Shown in pieces: positions 1 to 9,448 of a DNA stretch of 64,000 nt (positions are counted from its first letter, which is position 1; each line of letters begins with the position of its first letter). The DNA is from Gimesia chilikensis. GTDB lineage: Bacteria > Planctomycetota > Planctomycetia > Planctomycetales > Planctomycetaceae. Both the position numbers and the translations under genes were made by a program. The stretch lies in contig NZ_CP036266.1 in assembly GCF_007744075.1 (NCBI RefSeq), positions 2,527,748 through 2,591,747 on the forward strand. Direction: 5' to 3'. The notes under the pieces are model-generated. The model was given only the letters and a program-made list of their open reading frames with translations, was not told where the DNA came from and made no database searches.

Positions 1-3000
1 CCGCAAACAGCCTGGTCGGTTCTTCCACAGATGATTTTGTGGGAGACTTCATCTACGGCGATGTGAATATCACGTTGCTCGCTAATGGAAACTATGTGCT
101 CTGCAGCCCGACCTGGGATAACGGAACAGTGACTGATGCGGGGGCGGTGACATTCGGTGATGGAACCACGGGAGTGGCCGGTGAGATTTCCTCGGCCAAC
201 AGCCTGGTGGGAACGACGGCCGGCGACAAGGTGGGCGCCTTGTATTACCTCACCTCCAGTGTGACAGAACTTGCGAATGGCAATTACGTTGTGTCCAGTC
301 CCACCTGGGACAACGGTACGGTGGTCGATGCGGGGGCGGTGACGTTTGGCAGTGGCACGACTGGTGTTTCCGGCGTCATTTCCGCGACGAACAGTCTCGT
401 TGGCATGACGAAAGATGATCATCTGGGGCGAAAGGGACTCAATAAGAACGGTGTGACGCCCCTGGCCAACGGGAACTATGTCGTCAGCAGTCCGAGCTGG
501 AACAATGGCTCGATTGCGGATGCGGGAGCGGCGACGTTTGCTGATGGAACAACGGGCATCAGTGGTGTGATCACTGCCGACAACAGTCTTGTCGGGGCGA
601 CGAAAGATGACCTGGTAGGATATGCCGGGGTCACGGCATTGACCAACGGGAACTATGTGGTGAGCAGCCCTGCCTGGAGTAACAGTTCTGATGTCGTCGT
701 CGGTGCAGTCACGTTTGGAAATGGCACCACTGGAATTACCGGGGCAATCTCGTCCACTAACAGCCTGGTCGGCTCCCATAATGCGGATAACGTGGGCATG
801 GGTGGTGTCACAGCGCTTCCTGATGGAAATTATGTCGCTATCAGCTACAACTGGTCATTCAAAAAGGGGGCCGTGACATTTGGAAACGGGACGACTGGCA
901 TTACGGGCATTCTTTCAGCGGAGAACAGTCTGGTTGGCACCAGAGATTATTCTTATGTCGGCCTGGAGGGGGTGACCGTGCTCGCGAACGGGAATTATGT
1001 GGTCGTCAGTCCGCAATGGTCGAATGCCTCGTATTATAATCTGGGAGCGGTCTCCTGGGGGAGTGGAACCACTGGCGTTAAGGGAGTAATCTCACCTGCT
1101 AACAGTTTGGTGGGGATACAAGCGGGGGACCGTATTGGCTCTGATGGCGTCGTGGCTCTGACGAATGGAAACTATGTGGTCAGCAGTTCGGACTGGGATA
1201 ATGGTGCGATCATTGATGCGGGAGCCGTGACCTTCGGTAATGGGACCACCGGCAGCATTGGACTGGTCTCATCCACCAACAGCCTGGTCGGTTCCACGAC
1301 CGACGATCAGGTAGGTTACCAGTATTACTCGGTGCCCACCGTAACGGCGCTTGCCAATGGAAACTATGTGGTTGCGAGCACATACTGGGACAATGGTTCG
1401 ATTGTGGATGCCGGGGCAGTGACGTTCGGCGATGGCACGACGGGGATCAGCGGTGAGATCAACTCTGCCAACAGCCTGGTGGGAGCGCATGAGGATGACC
1501 AGGTGGGAAAATACCGGGCGGGGGTTTCCGGAGTGACGGCACTGCCCAACGGAAGCTACCTGGTTACCAGTCAAGACTGGGACAATGGCTCCATCGATGA
1601 AGGTGGGGGAGTGACCTTTGGTAACGGGACCACAGGGGTAACTGGTTTTCTGACGTCAAGCAACAGTGTGGCATCAGAATTGGGAGGCAGTTTTTTAATT
1701 AAACTCGTGCGGGATGATGTGAATCAGAGTTTCCTGGTGGCCTACGAAGAAGAGGACACGATTTGGGTCGGTTCGCAGGTTGATGGCTTTAGAGGGACGA
1801 CCTTTGATCTGATCGAAGATGTGGTCGTTTCAGAGCATGCCCCGGAACAGTCGATCGATCTTTCGGGACTGGAAACTGTCACCGAAGGGCCCGTGATCTG
1901 GTCGGCCACGTCTGATAATCCGGATGTGATTCCCGATTCCGGACTGACTGTGCTGGATGAGGCGGGCAGGCCGCGGTTGCGTCTGGTGCCACCTGCAGGC
2001 AGGACCGGTTCTGCTGAGATTACCGTGCAGGTTGAAGATGGGGGTCTGGATCATGACCTGTCGACGCCCGAAGACAACGGCACCTTCCAGCGTTCCTTTA
2101 TTTTCACGATTAACGCGATTGAAGAATCGACGGAGGAATCGCTCACGTTACGGGTCGTGGAGACTCCAACCGAAGTGGATGCCAACGGGGAAGTGGCTGC
2201 CCTGCCTGCGAATGAGTCCTGGATCGGTGAATGGACCGAGTACTGGGTGGAGATCTGGGTGCAGACCGAAAATCTGAGCAGCGCGGGATTGGCCCTGGTT
2301 GGCCTCGAACTGGCGTATCAGACCGCTGCAACCTCCGCGACTGAAATCCACTTTGGTCCCGCATTCACACAGAACCAGTCTGGCACAATTGATGATGTGA
2401 ATGGCGTCATCAGTCAGCTGGCGGCGGTCACCGAGACGGTTGATCTGGGGATCGACAAACAACTGCTGTTTGCCCGCATCAAATTTGAGGCGCTGGCGGA
2501 GGATGAAGTGGCTCTGGATCTGGCGGGGCACAGCCTCAGTTCGGAGACTCTCTCATTCGAAATTACGAGCTCGCTGGTGGGGCTGGGGACCGGGCAAGTC
2601 GTCGAACCTCTGAACATCGAAAATGCCCAGACGGAGATCTGGGCCAATCCCTACGACCTGAATGACGATGGTCAAATCAGTTTCCAGGACCTGCTGCGGT
2701 TTGCCAGTGTGTATGGGGCTGTGCCGAATGAGTCAGATTCCGATTATGCCTGGCTGGCGGATCTGAATCAGGATGGTCGGGTCAATTTCCGCGACCTGGT
2801 TCTGTTTGCAGGTAATTATGGAAAGAACAAACTGCAGAAAGTGAGACCAACTCGGGTTCATTATCCGGACAATTACCCTTACGGCTGGAATCAACAATTG
2901 CAGGCCACGAGTCAACCGGTTGCCGTTTCGACAGCGGCTGCACTGACTCAGTCAGAGGCAGATGTGATGCTGGAGAGTGCCGTTGAGGAGTTGAGTCCGC

Positions 3001-3404
3001 GTCTGTCGTCCGCCGAACAACAGAAACTGGAAGAGGTGCAGATTGAAGTGATCGATCTGGCAGGGACGACGTTGGGGCAGGTCGTCGGAAACACGATTTA
3101 TCTCGACATCAATGCGGCGGGCCATGGCTGGTTCATCGATGCCACGCCCCGGGATCACAGCGAATATCAGGCAAACAGTTCCCTGTCATTGATTGCATCG
3201 CCTAACAGTGAAGCGTCGGGGCTGATTGATCTCTGGACGGTCATTCATCACGAACTGGGGCACCTGCTGGGGGATGAGCATGCGGAGGAGGGAGTTATGG
3301 AATCGACGCTGGCACCCGGTGAGCGGAATCTGCCGGACTGGAATGCTGAGACCGATGACTTCTTTGCTTCACTGAATGCAGACACGGAGTTGCTGGTTTT
3401 CTGA
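1..3404 (+). CDS. Large surface protein with repeats, dockerin and metzincin-like C-terminus (5' truncated)
   Basis: The frame is open at the window edge, so the true start lies upstream; about 1,134 residues are visible. The N-terminal half holds nine copies of a ~55-residue repeat, each with a core like NGNYVVSSPTWDNG followed by GAVTFGxGTTG and NSLVG. Repeats of this kind with W/G/N cores suggest a beta-propeller or beta-solenoid. A linker of Ig/cadherin-like sequence follows. Two EF-hand-like calcium loops (DLNDDGQISFQDLL near codon 873 and DLNQDGRVNFRDLV near codon 908, counted from base 39) form a type I dockerin. Near the C-terminus lies HELGHLLGDEH, which fits the metzincin zinc motif HExxHxxGxxH, followed by a possible Met-turn (GVMES). 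Known family: planctomycete secreted dockerin proteins with this C-terminal domain. Peptidase activity is inferred. Confidence 0.85.
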   Translation, partial: ANSLVGSSTDDFVGDFIYGDVNITLLANGNYVLCSPTWDNGTVTDAGAVTFGDGTTGVAGEISSANSLVGTTAGDKVGALYYLTSSVTELANGNYVVSSPTWDNGTVVDAGAVTFGSGTTGVSGVISATNSLVGMTKDDHLGRKGLNKNGVTPLANGNYVVSSPSWNNGSIADAGAATFADGTTGISGVITADNSLVGATKDDLVGYAGVTALTNGNYVVSSPAWSNSSDVVVGAVTFGNGTTGITGAISSTNSLVGSHNADNVGMGGVTALPDGNYVAISYNWSFKKGAVTFGNGTTGITGILSAENSLVGTRDYSYVGLEGVTVLANGNYVVVSPQWSNASYYNLGAVSWGSGTTGVKGVISPANSLVGIQAGDRIGSDGVVALTNGNYVVSSSDWDNGAIIDAGAVTFGNGTTGSIGLVSSTNSLVGSTTDDQVGYQYYSVPTVTALANGNYVVASTYWDNGSIVDAGAVTFGDGTTGISGEINSANSLVGAHEDDQVGKYRAGVSGVTALPNGSYLVTSQDWDNGSIDEGGGVTFGNGTTGVTGFLTSSNSVASELGGSFLIKLVRDDVNQSFLVAYEEEDTIWVGSQVDGFRGTTFDLIEDVVVSEHAPEQSIDLSGLETVTEGPVIWSATSDNPDVIPDSGLTVLDEAGRPRLRLVPPAGRTGSAEITVQVEDGGLDHDLSTPEDNGTFQRSFIFTINAIEESTEESLTLRVVETPTEVDANGEVAALPANESWIGEWTEYWVEIWVQTENLSSAGLALVGLELAYQTAATSATEIHFGPAFTQNQSGTIDDVNGVISQLAAVTETVDLGIDKQLLFARIKFEALAEDEVALDLAGHSLSSETLSFEITSSLVGLGTGQVVEPLNIENAQTEIWANPYDLNDDGQISFQDLLRFASVYGAVPNESDSDYAWLADLNQDGRVNFRDLVLFAGNYGKNKLQKVRPTRVHYPDNYPYGWNQQLQATSQPVAVSTAAALTQSEADVMLESAVEELSPRLSSAEQQKLEEVQIEVIDLAGTTLGQVVGNTIYLDINAAGHGWFIDATPRDHSEYQANSSLSLIASPNSEASGLIDLWTVIHHELGHLLGDEHAEEGVMESTLAPGERNLPDWNAETDDFFASLNADTELLVF

Positions 3405-3416
3405 TATGTAATTCCT

Positions 3417-5705
3417 CTACTCCGGCTTGCCGATGGTGTTTGTGAAAAACTTTAATGCTTCCTGAAATGCGAATTCGTGATGTCCGGGGGGCGCGCTGAA
3501 TTCCGGGGTTTTGCCTCCGACCTGTTGATACAGGGGAGTGATCAGCTTGATGCAGCGTTTCGCTTCGGCGGGGCTGAAGCCGTCGGAGACCGCGTTGGAG
3601 ATATGCAGGGGACGGGGGGCGACCAGCAGGGCCATCTCGGGGAGGTCGAACGCGGGGAGCAGGCCGGGAATGGCGCCGCAGTGACAGTGTCGCTGACGGT
3701 CACGGATGAAGGAGACCCGCATGCTGCCGAAGATTCCCTGGACGGAAGTGGCTGCGATTCGCGGTTCGAAGGCAGCGGCGGAGAGGGCGAGCAGTCCTCC
3801 TGTTGAGACGCCGGTCGCACCGACTTTGGCTGAATTCACCTGCGGGTCTGCAAACACGTGCTGCAGCAGGATCTGCTGGTGGGCAAACAGCAGGCCGTAC
3901 CAGCTATAGCCATCCAGGCGTAACAGGTGATCCAGTTCATGGTGCCGGTCGCTGCCCGGTTCCATGCCGACGTTTTCCATCGCATAGACAAGGTATCCCT
4001 GTTCGGCAAACTGAGCCGCACAGGCATGCTGATAGCTGTTCGGCTCGGAGAGGATCTGGCTGACTTTGCCATGCCCCATAAAACAGACGATGGTCGGCAG
4101 CTTTTTTTCCGGCTGAGATGGAGGAGCGAGACGGAAGAAGCGAAAGATCCGCTGGCCATCATGGTCGACTGCGAATTCCTGTTGACGGAACGTGCCTCGA
4201 TCTAAGGCTGCCCCCACTGGTTTGATTGTCAGCTTTCCCGGATAAGGATAGACGAACTGTTCCTGGAAGGCCTGGCGTTGCGTCTCCTGCCACTGGGCCC
4301 ATTGACGCTTGTTTTGAAATTCGGGTACGTGCAGCGGACGGGCGCGGGTGGTTTCGGCCTCGTAAGAGTAAGTGGAAGGCACGGTGATTGGCCCCGAGCT
4401 GCCTGCCTGAAAACCGGGAATCTGTCGGGCGGCGTTCGCGTCCGTGATCGCCAGGCATAACCACCAGGGAGGCAGTCCCGAGAGTTTCTGGCCGGGCTGA
4501 AATTCACAGTAATAGATCGAAGCGAAGTGAGGTTTGTCTTTCACAGTGCCATTACTCGTGCCCCGATAGGCGGCGTTAGCGAGCTTTCGCCAGCCATGGT
4601 CGCGGGGGGAGCGTCCTTGGGAAAATGACCAGGCACCGGTGTTGTTGTACTCGAACGCCGCGAAGACCACGGTTGGCTTTTTGAACTGCAGTTCGACACG
4701 CTGACCGCTACCACCGTCAAACAGATAGCGAGGCTGTCCTTCAAGTTCCTGTGGTAACGCGAGCATCTGGTAATCGCGATTCAAAAATGTGTTCTCATCT
4801 ACGCCACTGATTCCGGGGACCAGTGGCGAGCCTGCGGTTTTCTCAATCAGATTGTTCAGCTTCGCAGAGACTTTCTGGCTGGCTTTGAGTTGCTTTAACG
4901 TGGCTTGCAGCGTGGCGACGTCATCGACCAGCAGCGAAGCGGGTTTGTGCTTGAGCAGGGGGATGATTTCATCCGGTTTGCCTGTGGAGCCGTTGAGGTG
5001 CAGTTTGACTCCCTGACGTTTGATGGCGGGGACGAGTGACTCATCGTCGAGCCAGCGGGGCCAGAGGCGAATATATTCCACGCCTGCCTGGGCGAAGGCA
5101 TCGATGGATTCGGGATTTGGAATGAAGCCCAGTTGCTGCGCCTGGGGTAGCAGTTTACGAAACAGCTGCGCCTGTTCCAGGCTTCTGACACCAACGATGG
5201 TCTGCCGCGGATCGCCCTGTTCGCGGACCGTTTTCGCAACCGCTTCGGCATAAGCGGTGCCCTGTTCCTTGAGGTCCAGCAGTACGTTGATTTTTCCGCG
5301 ACAGAGCTGCAGGGCTTCGCCCAGGGTGGGGATTCGTTCGCCTGCGTATGCTTTGTTGAATGCAGAACCGGCGTCGAGCTGTTTTAGCTGAGGCATGGTC
5401 AATTCGGTGGCCACTCCGGTGCCGTCGGTGGTGCGATCGAGTTTGGCATCGTGGAGCAGGAAGAGCGTGCCATCTTTACTGGTCCGCACATCAATCTCGA
5501 CGGCTGTCGCTTTCAATTCGATGGCCCGCTGCAAAGCAGACAGTGTGTTCTCGGGCCGGTCACTGCTGGCGCCGCGATGTGCCACGATCTGTTGAAGAGT
5601 GTCAACGGCTGCTCCCGGATCTGATTCTGCCGGGAAGCTCCAGGCCAGGGGGGAAAGCAGCGTCATCAGACAGACTGCCAGCATGCAGTAAAGTGAGTGT
5701 CTCAT
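3417..5705 (-). CDS. Exported glycerophosphodiester phosphodiesterase fused to an alpha/beta hydrolase
   Basis: A 762-residue two-enzyme fusion. A signal peptide covers about residues 1-24. Residues ~38-270 form a GDPD TIM barrel: AHRGASSDRPENT carries the catalytic His43, VEIDVRTSKDG the metal-binding Glu/Asp, and LLHDAKLDRTTDGTG the second His. A linker of ~170 residues follows. The C-terminal ~300 residues look like the acetyl-xylan esterase/dienelactone hydrolase group, with nucleophile motif GVSTGG and a late GHHEF for the catalytic His. Expected role: periplasmic cleavage of glycerophosphodiesters plus hydrolysis of an ester. It converges on the dockerin gene with only 12 bp between stops. 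GDPD assignment is firm; the substrate of the second domain is unknown. Confidence 0.85.
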   Translation of the reverse strand: MRHSLYCMLAVCLMTLLSPLAWSFPAESDPGAAVDTLQQIVAHRGASSDRPENTLSALQRAIELKATAVEIDVRTSKDGTLFLLHDAKLDRTTDGTGVATELTMPQLKQLDAGSAFNKAYAGERIPTLGEALQLCRGKINVLLDLKEQGTAYAEAVAKTVREQGDPRQTIVGVRSLEQAQLFRKLLPQAQQLGFIPNPESIDAFAQAGVEYIRLWPRWLDDESLVPAIKRQGVKLHLNGSTGKPDEIIPLLKHKPASLLVDDVATLQATLKQLKASQKVSAKLNNLIEKTAGSPLVPGISGVDENTFLNRDYQMLALPQELEGQPRYLFDGGSGQRVELQFKKPTVVFAAFEYNNTGAWSFSQGRSPRDHGWRKLANAAYRGTSNGTVKDKPHFASIYYCEFQPGQKLSGLPPWWLCLAITDANAARQIPGFQAGSSGPITVPSTYSYEAETTRARPLHVPEFQNKRQWAQWQETQRQAFQEQFVYPYPGKLTIKPVGAALDRGTFRQQEFAVDHDGQRIFRFFRLAPPSQPEKKLPTIVCFMGHGKVSQILSEPNSYQHACAAQFAEQGYLVYAMENVGMEPGSDRHHELDHLLRLDGYSWYGLLFAHQQILLQHVFADPQVNSAKVGATGVSTGGLLALSAAAFEPRIAATSVQGIFGSMRVSFIRDRQRHCHCGAIPGLLPAFDLPEMALLVAPRPLHISNAVSDGFSPAEAKRCIKLITPLYQQVGGKTPEFSAPPGHHEFAFQEALKFFTNTIGKPE

Positions 5706-6538
5706 CGTAAAAACCTTTGATATTCCAACTGCCAGGAGGATCTGCTGTCCTCCTGAATTCTAATAGCGATTGCACTATTTATAACGTACCGAAGTACCAG
5801 GTGTTGAGCAAATCATCCACCAGTGATGCAGCATTTTATTCATAGAGTCTTCATGCAGTATCCCGGAACTAACCAGTATCGGGAGAGGAGCTGGAAATTC
5901 AGCTTTCCCGGTTGGTGCCGATCTGTATGATTTGTCAGTTCCAGTTTCACAAAGTGATCGGGGGAGTGGTTTGTGGTTCATTTTGTCAGACCATCTTGTC
6001 GAAGGACGCGGGGGCGTCAAGCGGAAAGTATGAGCCGAGGTCTTCTGAAAGTTCAGTGAGGTGGGTGTGAGTCTGCTGCGAAATGCTCTGAATGTGCTGC
6101 GAAATGATTTGAGTTTGTACGAGACAACAGGAACCGGTTCATTTTGTGCTGGTGAAAAACTGGAAAAACCGACGCCGATTCAGGTGCTTCTGAGTCACTT
6201 GTGCGTCGTGTTCTGGTGCACGCATCGTCCGCCTCGCGCGCGAAGCACAATTACACAAGAATAGGATTCGGGAAGTGCCGATCAAGGGCATTCTATTCAG
6301 TTCTGGAGACAGAACTGCACTGGATATCGAGAAGGGGTTTGAGTTCATGCAGAAAATTCGTGAACGAGATGGGAGTGAAGGTATGTCGGCAGTCTCTACA
6401 GAAGTTACCTCCGGTGGACTGGGGGGCTGTGCACACGATATACTTTTAAGCAGCCGTGTGAGGTACAGTGATTGTGACTTACATGGTCGCCTGTTTTTGT
6501 CAAAAGAGTCTTCAACGTGTTTCACAACTGGGAAATTC
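5706..6538. other. Long intergenic region with a dispersed repeat
   Basis: This 833-bp gap separates two divergent genes. The middle holds copy A of a long dispersed repeat (6003-6340). An open frame continues upstream of the hydrolase start at 6539 as far as 6275, but that extension is translated repeat sequence and has no signal peptide, so it is not taken as coding. Promoters for both flanking genes must lie here, but no clear elements were identified. Confidence 0.6.
6003..6340 (+). repeat. Dispersed long repeat, copy A
   Basis: About 330 bp that matches 56466-56803 in the same orientation at roughly 80% identity by eye. Shared landmarks in order are GGGGGCGTCAAG, TCTGAATGTGCTGCGAAATG, GAACCGGTTCATT, CCGCCTCGCGCGCGAAGCA, AATTACACAAGAATA and TCTGGAGACAGAACTGC. 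Neither copy has a convincing gene. Both lie in long gaps beside unrelated genes. Nature unknown: it could be a non-autonomous mobile element, a structured RNA or a regulatory element. Confidence 0.75.
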
Positions 6539-8617
6539 ATGAATCGTTTACTGCAAGTCTTCACTGTTACATTCGTCTCCTGGCTGCTTGTGGGACCGCT
6601 GGCTGCGGAGCTTACGCGCTTTGAAATTACTGCACGCGAACCGTTTGCCGGTGGTCAGAAATTTGGGTCTGTCGGAGAGTACGAACGGATTAAGGGCCGC
6701 GTGTATTATGCACTCGATCCTGAGTTGCCACAGAATCAGAATGTTGTCGATCTGAAGCTGGCACCGCGTAACAAAGCGGACCGGGTGGAGCTGTCAGCGG
6801 ATCTGCTCATCCTGGCGCCGAAAGATTTGAGCAAAGGCAACGGGGCGCTGTTGTACGATGTCAATAACCGGGGCAACCTGACTGCCTTGCGGATGTTAAA
6901 CTTCGCTTCGGGGAGCAACGATCCCCAAACACAGAAACAGGCGGGTGACGGTTTTCTGATGCGAGAGGGCTTCACTTATGTTTCGAGCGGCTGGGACGGG
7001 GAACTGTTGCCGGGAAGCAGTCGTCTGAGGCTCTTTCCCCCGGTGATTCAACAGCCGATTACTGGTAAGGTGCGTTGTGAAATCGTTCCCAGTTCAGATA
7101 CCACGCGGACGGTCGTCAACTGGGCGAACCATGGTTCCTATCGTCCGACGGCCAAGGGACTGGAGCAGGCGACGTTGACGCATCGTCTGCTGGCCAGTCA
7201 TCCGCGGGTGCCGATTCCCCGTTCGGAATGGAAACTGCATGTCAAGGAGGTCGACAGTGAGTCGCCCGCACAGCTGCCGAAAGTGGAACTCGAGTATCCC
7301 GCCGGACTGAAGAAGCTGCAGATCTACGAGCTGATTTACGAGGCGCAAGATCCCGTTGTGATGGGAACCGGCTTCACTGCGGTACGCGATCTGGTTTCGG
7401 CTTTGAAACAGGGGACGGGAGAGGGGAATCCGTTACTGGTGGAAGGCCAGCCTGTGATCAAGCGGGCGCACTCCTTTGGTGTCTCACAAAGCGGGCGTTT
7501 TTTACGCGAGATGATGTACTGGGGCTTCAATGAAGACGAAGCGGGCCGCCAGGTCTTCGAGGGGATCATTCCCCACGTTTCCGGATCCGGCATGGGATCG
7601 TTCAATCATCGTTTTGCTCAGCCCACGCGGCATGCGGGACAGCACGATCATCATGATTATCCGCCGGACCGTTTCCCCTTTGCTTATGCTGCCCAGAAGG
7701 ATCCGCTGTCGGGGCTGACTGAGGGAATTCTGACCCGGGCCGAGGCCAGTGGTACTGCCCCGCTGGTGATGCATACGCAGTCTTCTTCAGAGTACTGGAA
7801 TCGCAGCGGATCACTTTCGCATACCGATCCTCTGGGGACTACTGATGTCGCTCTGCCTGAGAATGTGCGGATCTACATCATCGGAGGAACGCAGCATGGT
7901 CCGAGCCGATTCACGACCGATAAGGGGGATGGTCAGACGGCGCCTAATCCCGCGGATTACAAACCGTTCCTGCGTGCGTTGCTGCTCTCACTCGACAACT
8001 GGGCGAAAGAGGGAACCGCACCGCCGGCCAGCGTCTATCCGAAGATCAGTGAAGGGACGCTCGTCAACTGGACTCAGAACGCCACCGGGTTTCCACAGAT
8101 TCCCGGCATTCGTTATCCAGGAGTTATTCAGCAACCTGCTTACCTGGATTTTGGTCCCCGTTGGCATAAACAGCGTATCGTCGATTTCCAGCCCCCTCTG
8201 CCGCGCGGCGATTATAGAGTACTCGTTCCCCGTTCCGGACCGGATGGGAATGAGCTGGGATGTCTGTCTGCTCCCGAGGTCGCGGTGCCGGTGGCCACTT
8301 ATACCAGCTGGCGTTTGCGCAGCGAGAACGGTCCGGCCGCCAATCAGCTTTACAGTCTGTCGGGTTCGTATATACCTTTTCCGTTGACAAAGGCTGAACG
8401 CGAACAACGGGGGGATCCGCGACCGTCAGTCGAAGAACGTTATGGCACACTGGAAGCGTACCTCGAACAGCTGGCCGCCCAATGCGAGGTTTATGAGAAA
8501 GCCGGCTATCTGCTACAGGAAGATAGAGAGCGGATTATGCAAACGCAGCGTGAGCGGGTGGCACCTCTATTTGCGAAAATCAATGCGAAAGCAGAACCCG
8601 CAGAGCAGGGCAAGTGA
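6539..8617 (+). CDS. Exported alpha/beta hydrolase-domain protein
   Basis: A 692-residue protein when started at the ATG at 6539, which gives a clean signal peptide (MNRLLQVFTVTFVSWLLVG, then PLAAE). It has the features of the Abhydrolase_10 type family: VNNRGN near residue 110, nucleophile elbow FGVSQSGRFLR (Ser near residue 316), and a conserved HVSGSGMGSFNHRF block. A late GGTQHG may supply the catalytic His. Function: an exported esterase/hydrolase of unknown substrate. It stands alone, followed by a strong hairpin terminator. The family assignment is good; a longer start at 6275 is rejected because it runs through repeat DNA. Confidence 0.8.
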   Translation: MNRLLQVFTVTFVSWLLVGPLAAELTRFEITAREPFAGGQKFGSVGEYERIKGRVYYALDPELPQNQNVVDLKLAPRNKADRVELSADLLILAPKDLSKGNGALLYDVNNRGNLTALRMLNFASGSNDPQTQKQAGDGFLMREGFTYVSSGWDGELLPGSSRLRLFPPVIQQPITGKVRCEIVPSSDTTRTVVNWANHGSYRPTAKGLEQATLTHRLLASHPRVPIPRSEWKLHVKEVDSESPAQLPKVELEYPAGLKKLQIYELIYEAQDPVVMGTGFTAVRDLVSALKQGTGEGNPLLVEGQPVIKRAHSFGVSQSGRFLREMMYWGFNEDEAGRQVFEGIIPHVSGSGMGSFNHRFAQPTRHAGQHDHHDYPPDRFPFAYAAQKDPLSGLTEGILTRAEASGTAPLVMHTQSSSEYWNRSGSLSHTDPLGTTDVALPENVRIYIIGGTQHGPSRFTTDKGDGQTAPNPADYKPFLRALLLSLDNWAKEGTAPPASVYPKISEGTLVNWTQNATGFPQIPGIRYPGVIQQPAYLDFGPRWHKQRIVDFQPPLPRGDYRVLVPRSGPDGNELGCLSAPEVAVPVATYTSWRLRSENGPAANQLYSLSGSYIPFPLTKAEREQRGDPRPSVEERYGTLEAYLEQLAAQCEVYEKAGYLLQEDRERIMQTQRERVAPLFAKINAKAEPAEQGK

Positions 8618-8923
8618 GGTCCGTCATGATATTGATTAAACCTGTCTGTACTTTCTGCAGACAGGTTTAATGCTGCGCGGAGGGGAGTTTTATCTACTTC
8701 CCAGATGAACGCTGATGATGAGTGAGGTGTGTCTGTAAGTGTTATATATTAAAGGGGATATGGGAATCGGTTCTGTGGTTATGACGTTTCTGACCTGTGG
8801 TCTTTATCAGAAATCTGCAGATTCTTTTCAAAAGGGGACCTGAAAAAAAGAATGAGTGTACGATTACTTATAGAACCGGAACATCGCGAGTTGGCTAGCC
8901 TCGAATGATGGTTGAAATATTTC
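8618..8923. other. Intergenic region before the sigma/FecR operon
   Basis: Contains the hairpin terminator at 8636-8670 and then about 250 bp in which the promoter of the sigma operon must lie. No confident -35/-10 pair was seen. Confidence 0.5.
8636..8670 (+). terminator. Perfect hairpin terminator
   Basis: A perfect 13-bp stem, TTAAACCTGTCTG against CAGACAGGTTTAA, with a 9-nt loop, 18 bp after the hydrolase stop codon. The AT-rich stem base could supply the U-tract in either direction. Confidence 0.75.
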
Positions 8924-9448
8924 ATGGAACAGAAAAAACAGGAACTGCAGTTCACAACATTGCTGACGGCGCATCGTCGTCAGTTGTATGCGTTTATCTA
9001 CTCGCTGCTGACCGATCATACGGATGCGGAAGATGTCTACCAGCGCTGCAGCATGATCCTGTGGGACAAGTTCGATCAATATGACATGGAATGCGATTTT
9101 CTGCCCTGGGCCATGGGTATCGCGTTTTATGAAGTGAAAAACTTCCTGCGTGTCTCGTCCCGTGATCGGCACCATTTCTCCGAACAGTTGCTCAACCAGC
9201 TCTTTGAGCGGATGCAGAGCAGCAGTGCTCCCAATGTGCAACTCTCATCGCTGGAGAAGTGTTTGAAGTCGCTGCGTCAGAAAGATCTGTGGCTCGTGCA
9301 GCAGGTTTACTGGGAACGACGAAAATGTACGTCGGTGGCGGAGGAGATGGGAATGAAAATCAACGCCCTCTATGACCGGGTGGGGCGCATCCGCGGTCAG
9401 TTAAGAGACTGTGTGCAGCGGCGTGTGTCGGAGGTGGAACATGCTTGA
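8924..9448 (+). CDS. ECF-type RNA polymerase sigma factor (planctomycete FecR-linked group)
   Basis: A 174-residue sigma-70 family factor. Region 2 is visible as QLYAFIYSLLTDHTDAEDVY, the ECF core-binding signature, followed by the -10 recognition segment ending ...WAMGIAFYEVKNFLR. Region 4 is a C-terminal helix-turn-helix (ECTSVAEEMG-like segment, then INALYDRVGRIRGQL). The ATG at 8924 is preferred over an in-frame TTG at 8912. The last 8 bases overlap the start of the FecR gene, so the two are translationally coupled. In planctomycetes this sigma group commonly precedes FecR-like and PSCyt/DUF1553 genes, as here, and is expected to control the operon. Confidence 0.88.
   Translation: MEQKKQELQFTTLLTAHRRQLYAFIYSLLTDHTDAEDVYQRCSMILWDKFDQYDMECDFLPWAMGIAFYEVKNFLRVSSRDRHHFSEQLLNQLFERMQSSSAPNVQLSSLEKCLKSLRQKDLWLVQQVYWERRKCTSVAEEMGMKINALYDRVGRIRGQLRDCVQRRVSEVEHA

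Noticed and set aside
6275-6538. N-terminal extension of the alpha/beta hydrolase frame
   Set aside because: The stretch overlaps the end of a dispersed repeat, and the ATG at 6539 gives a clean signal peptide.
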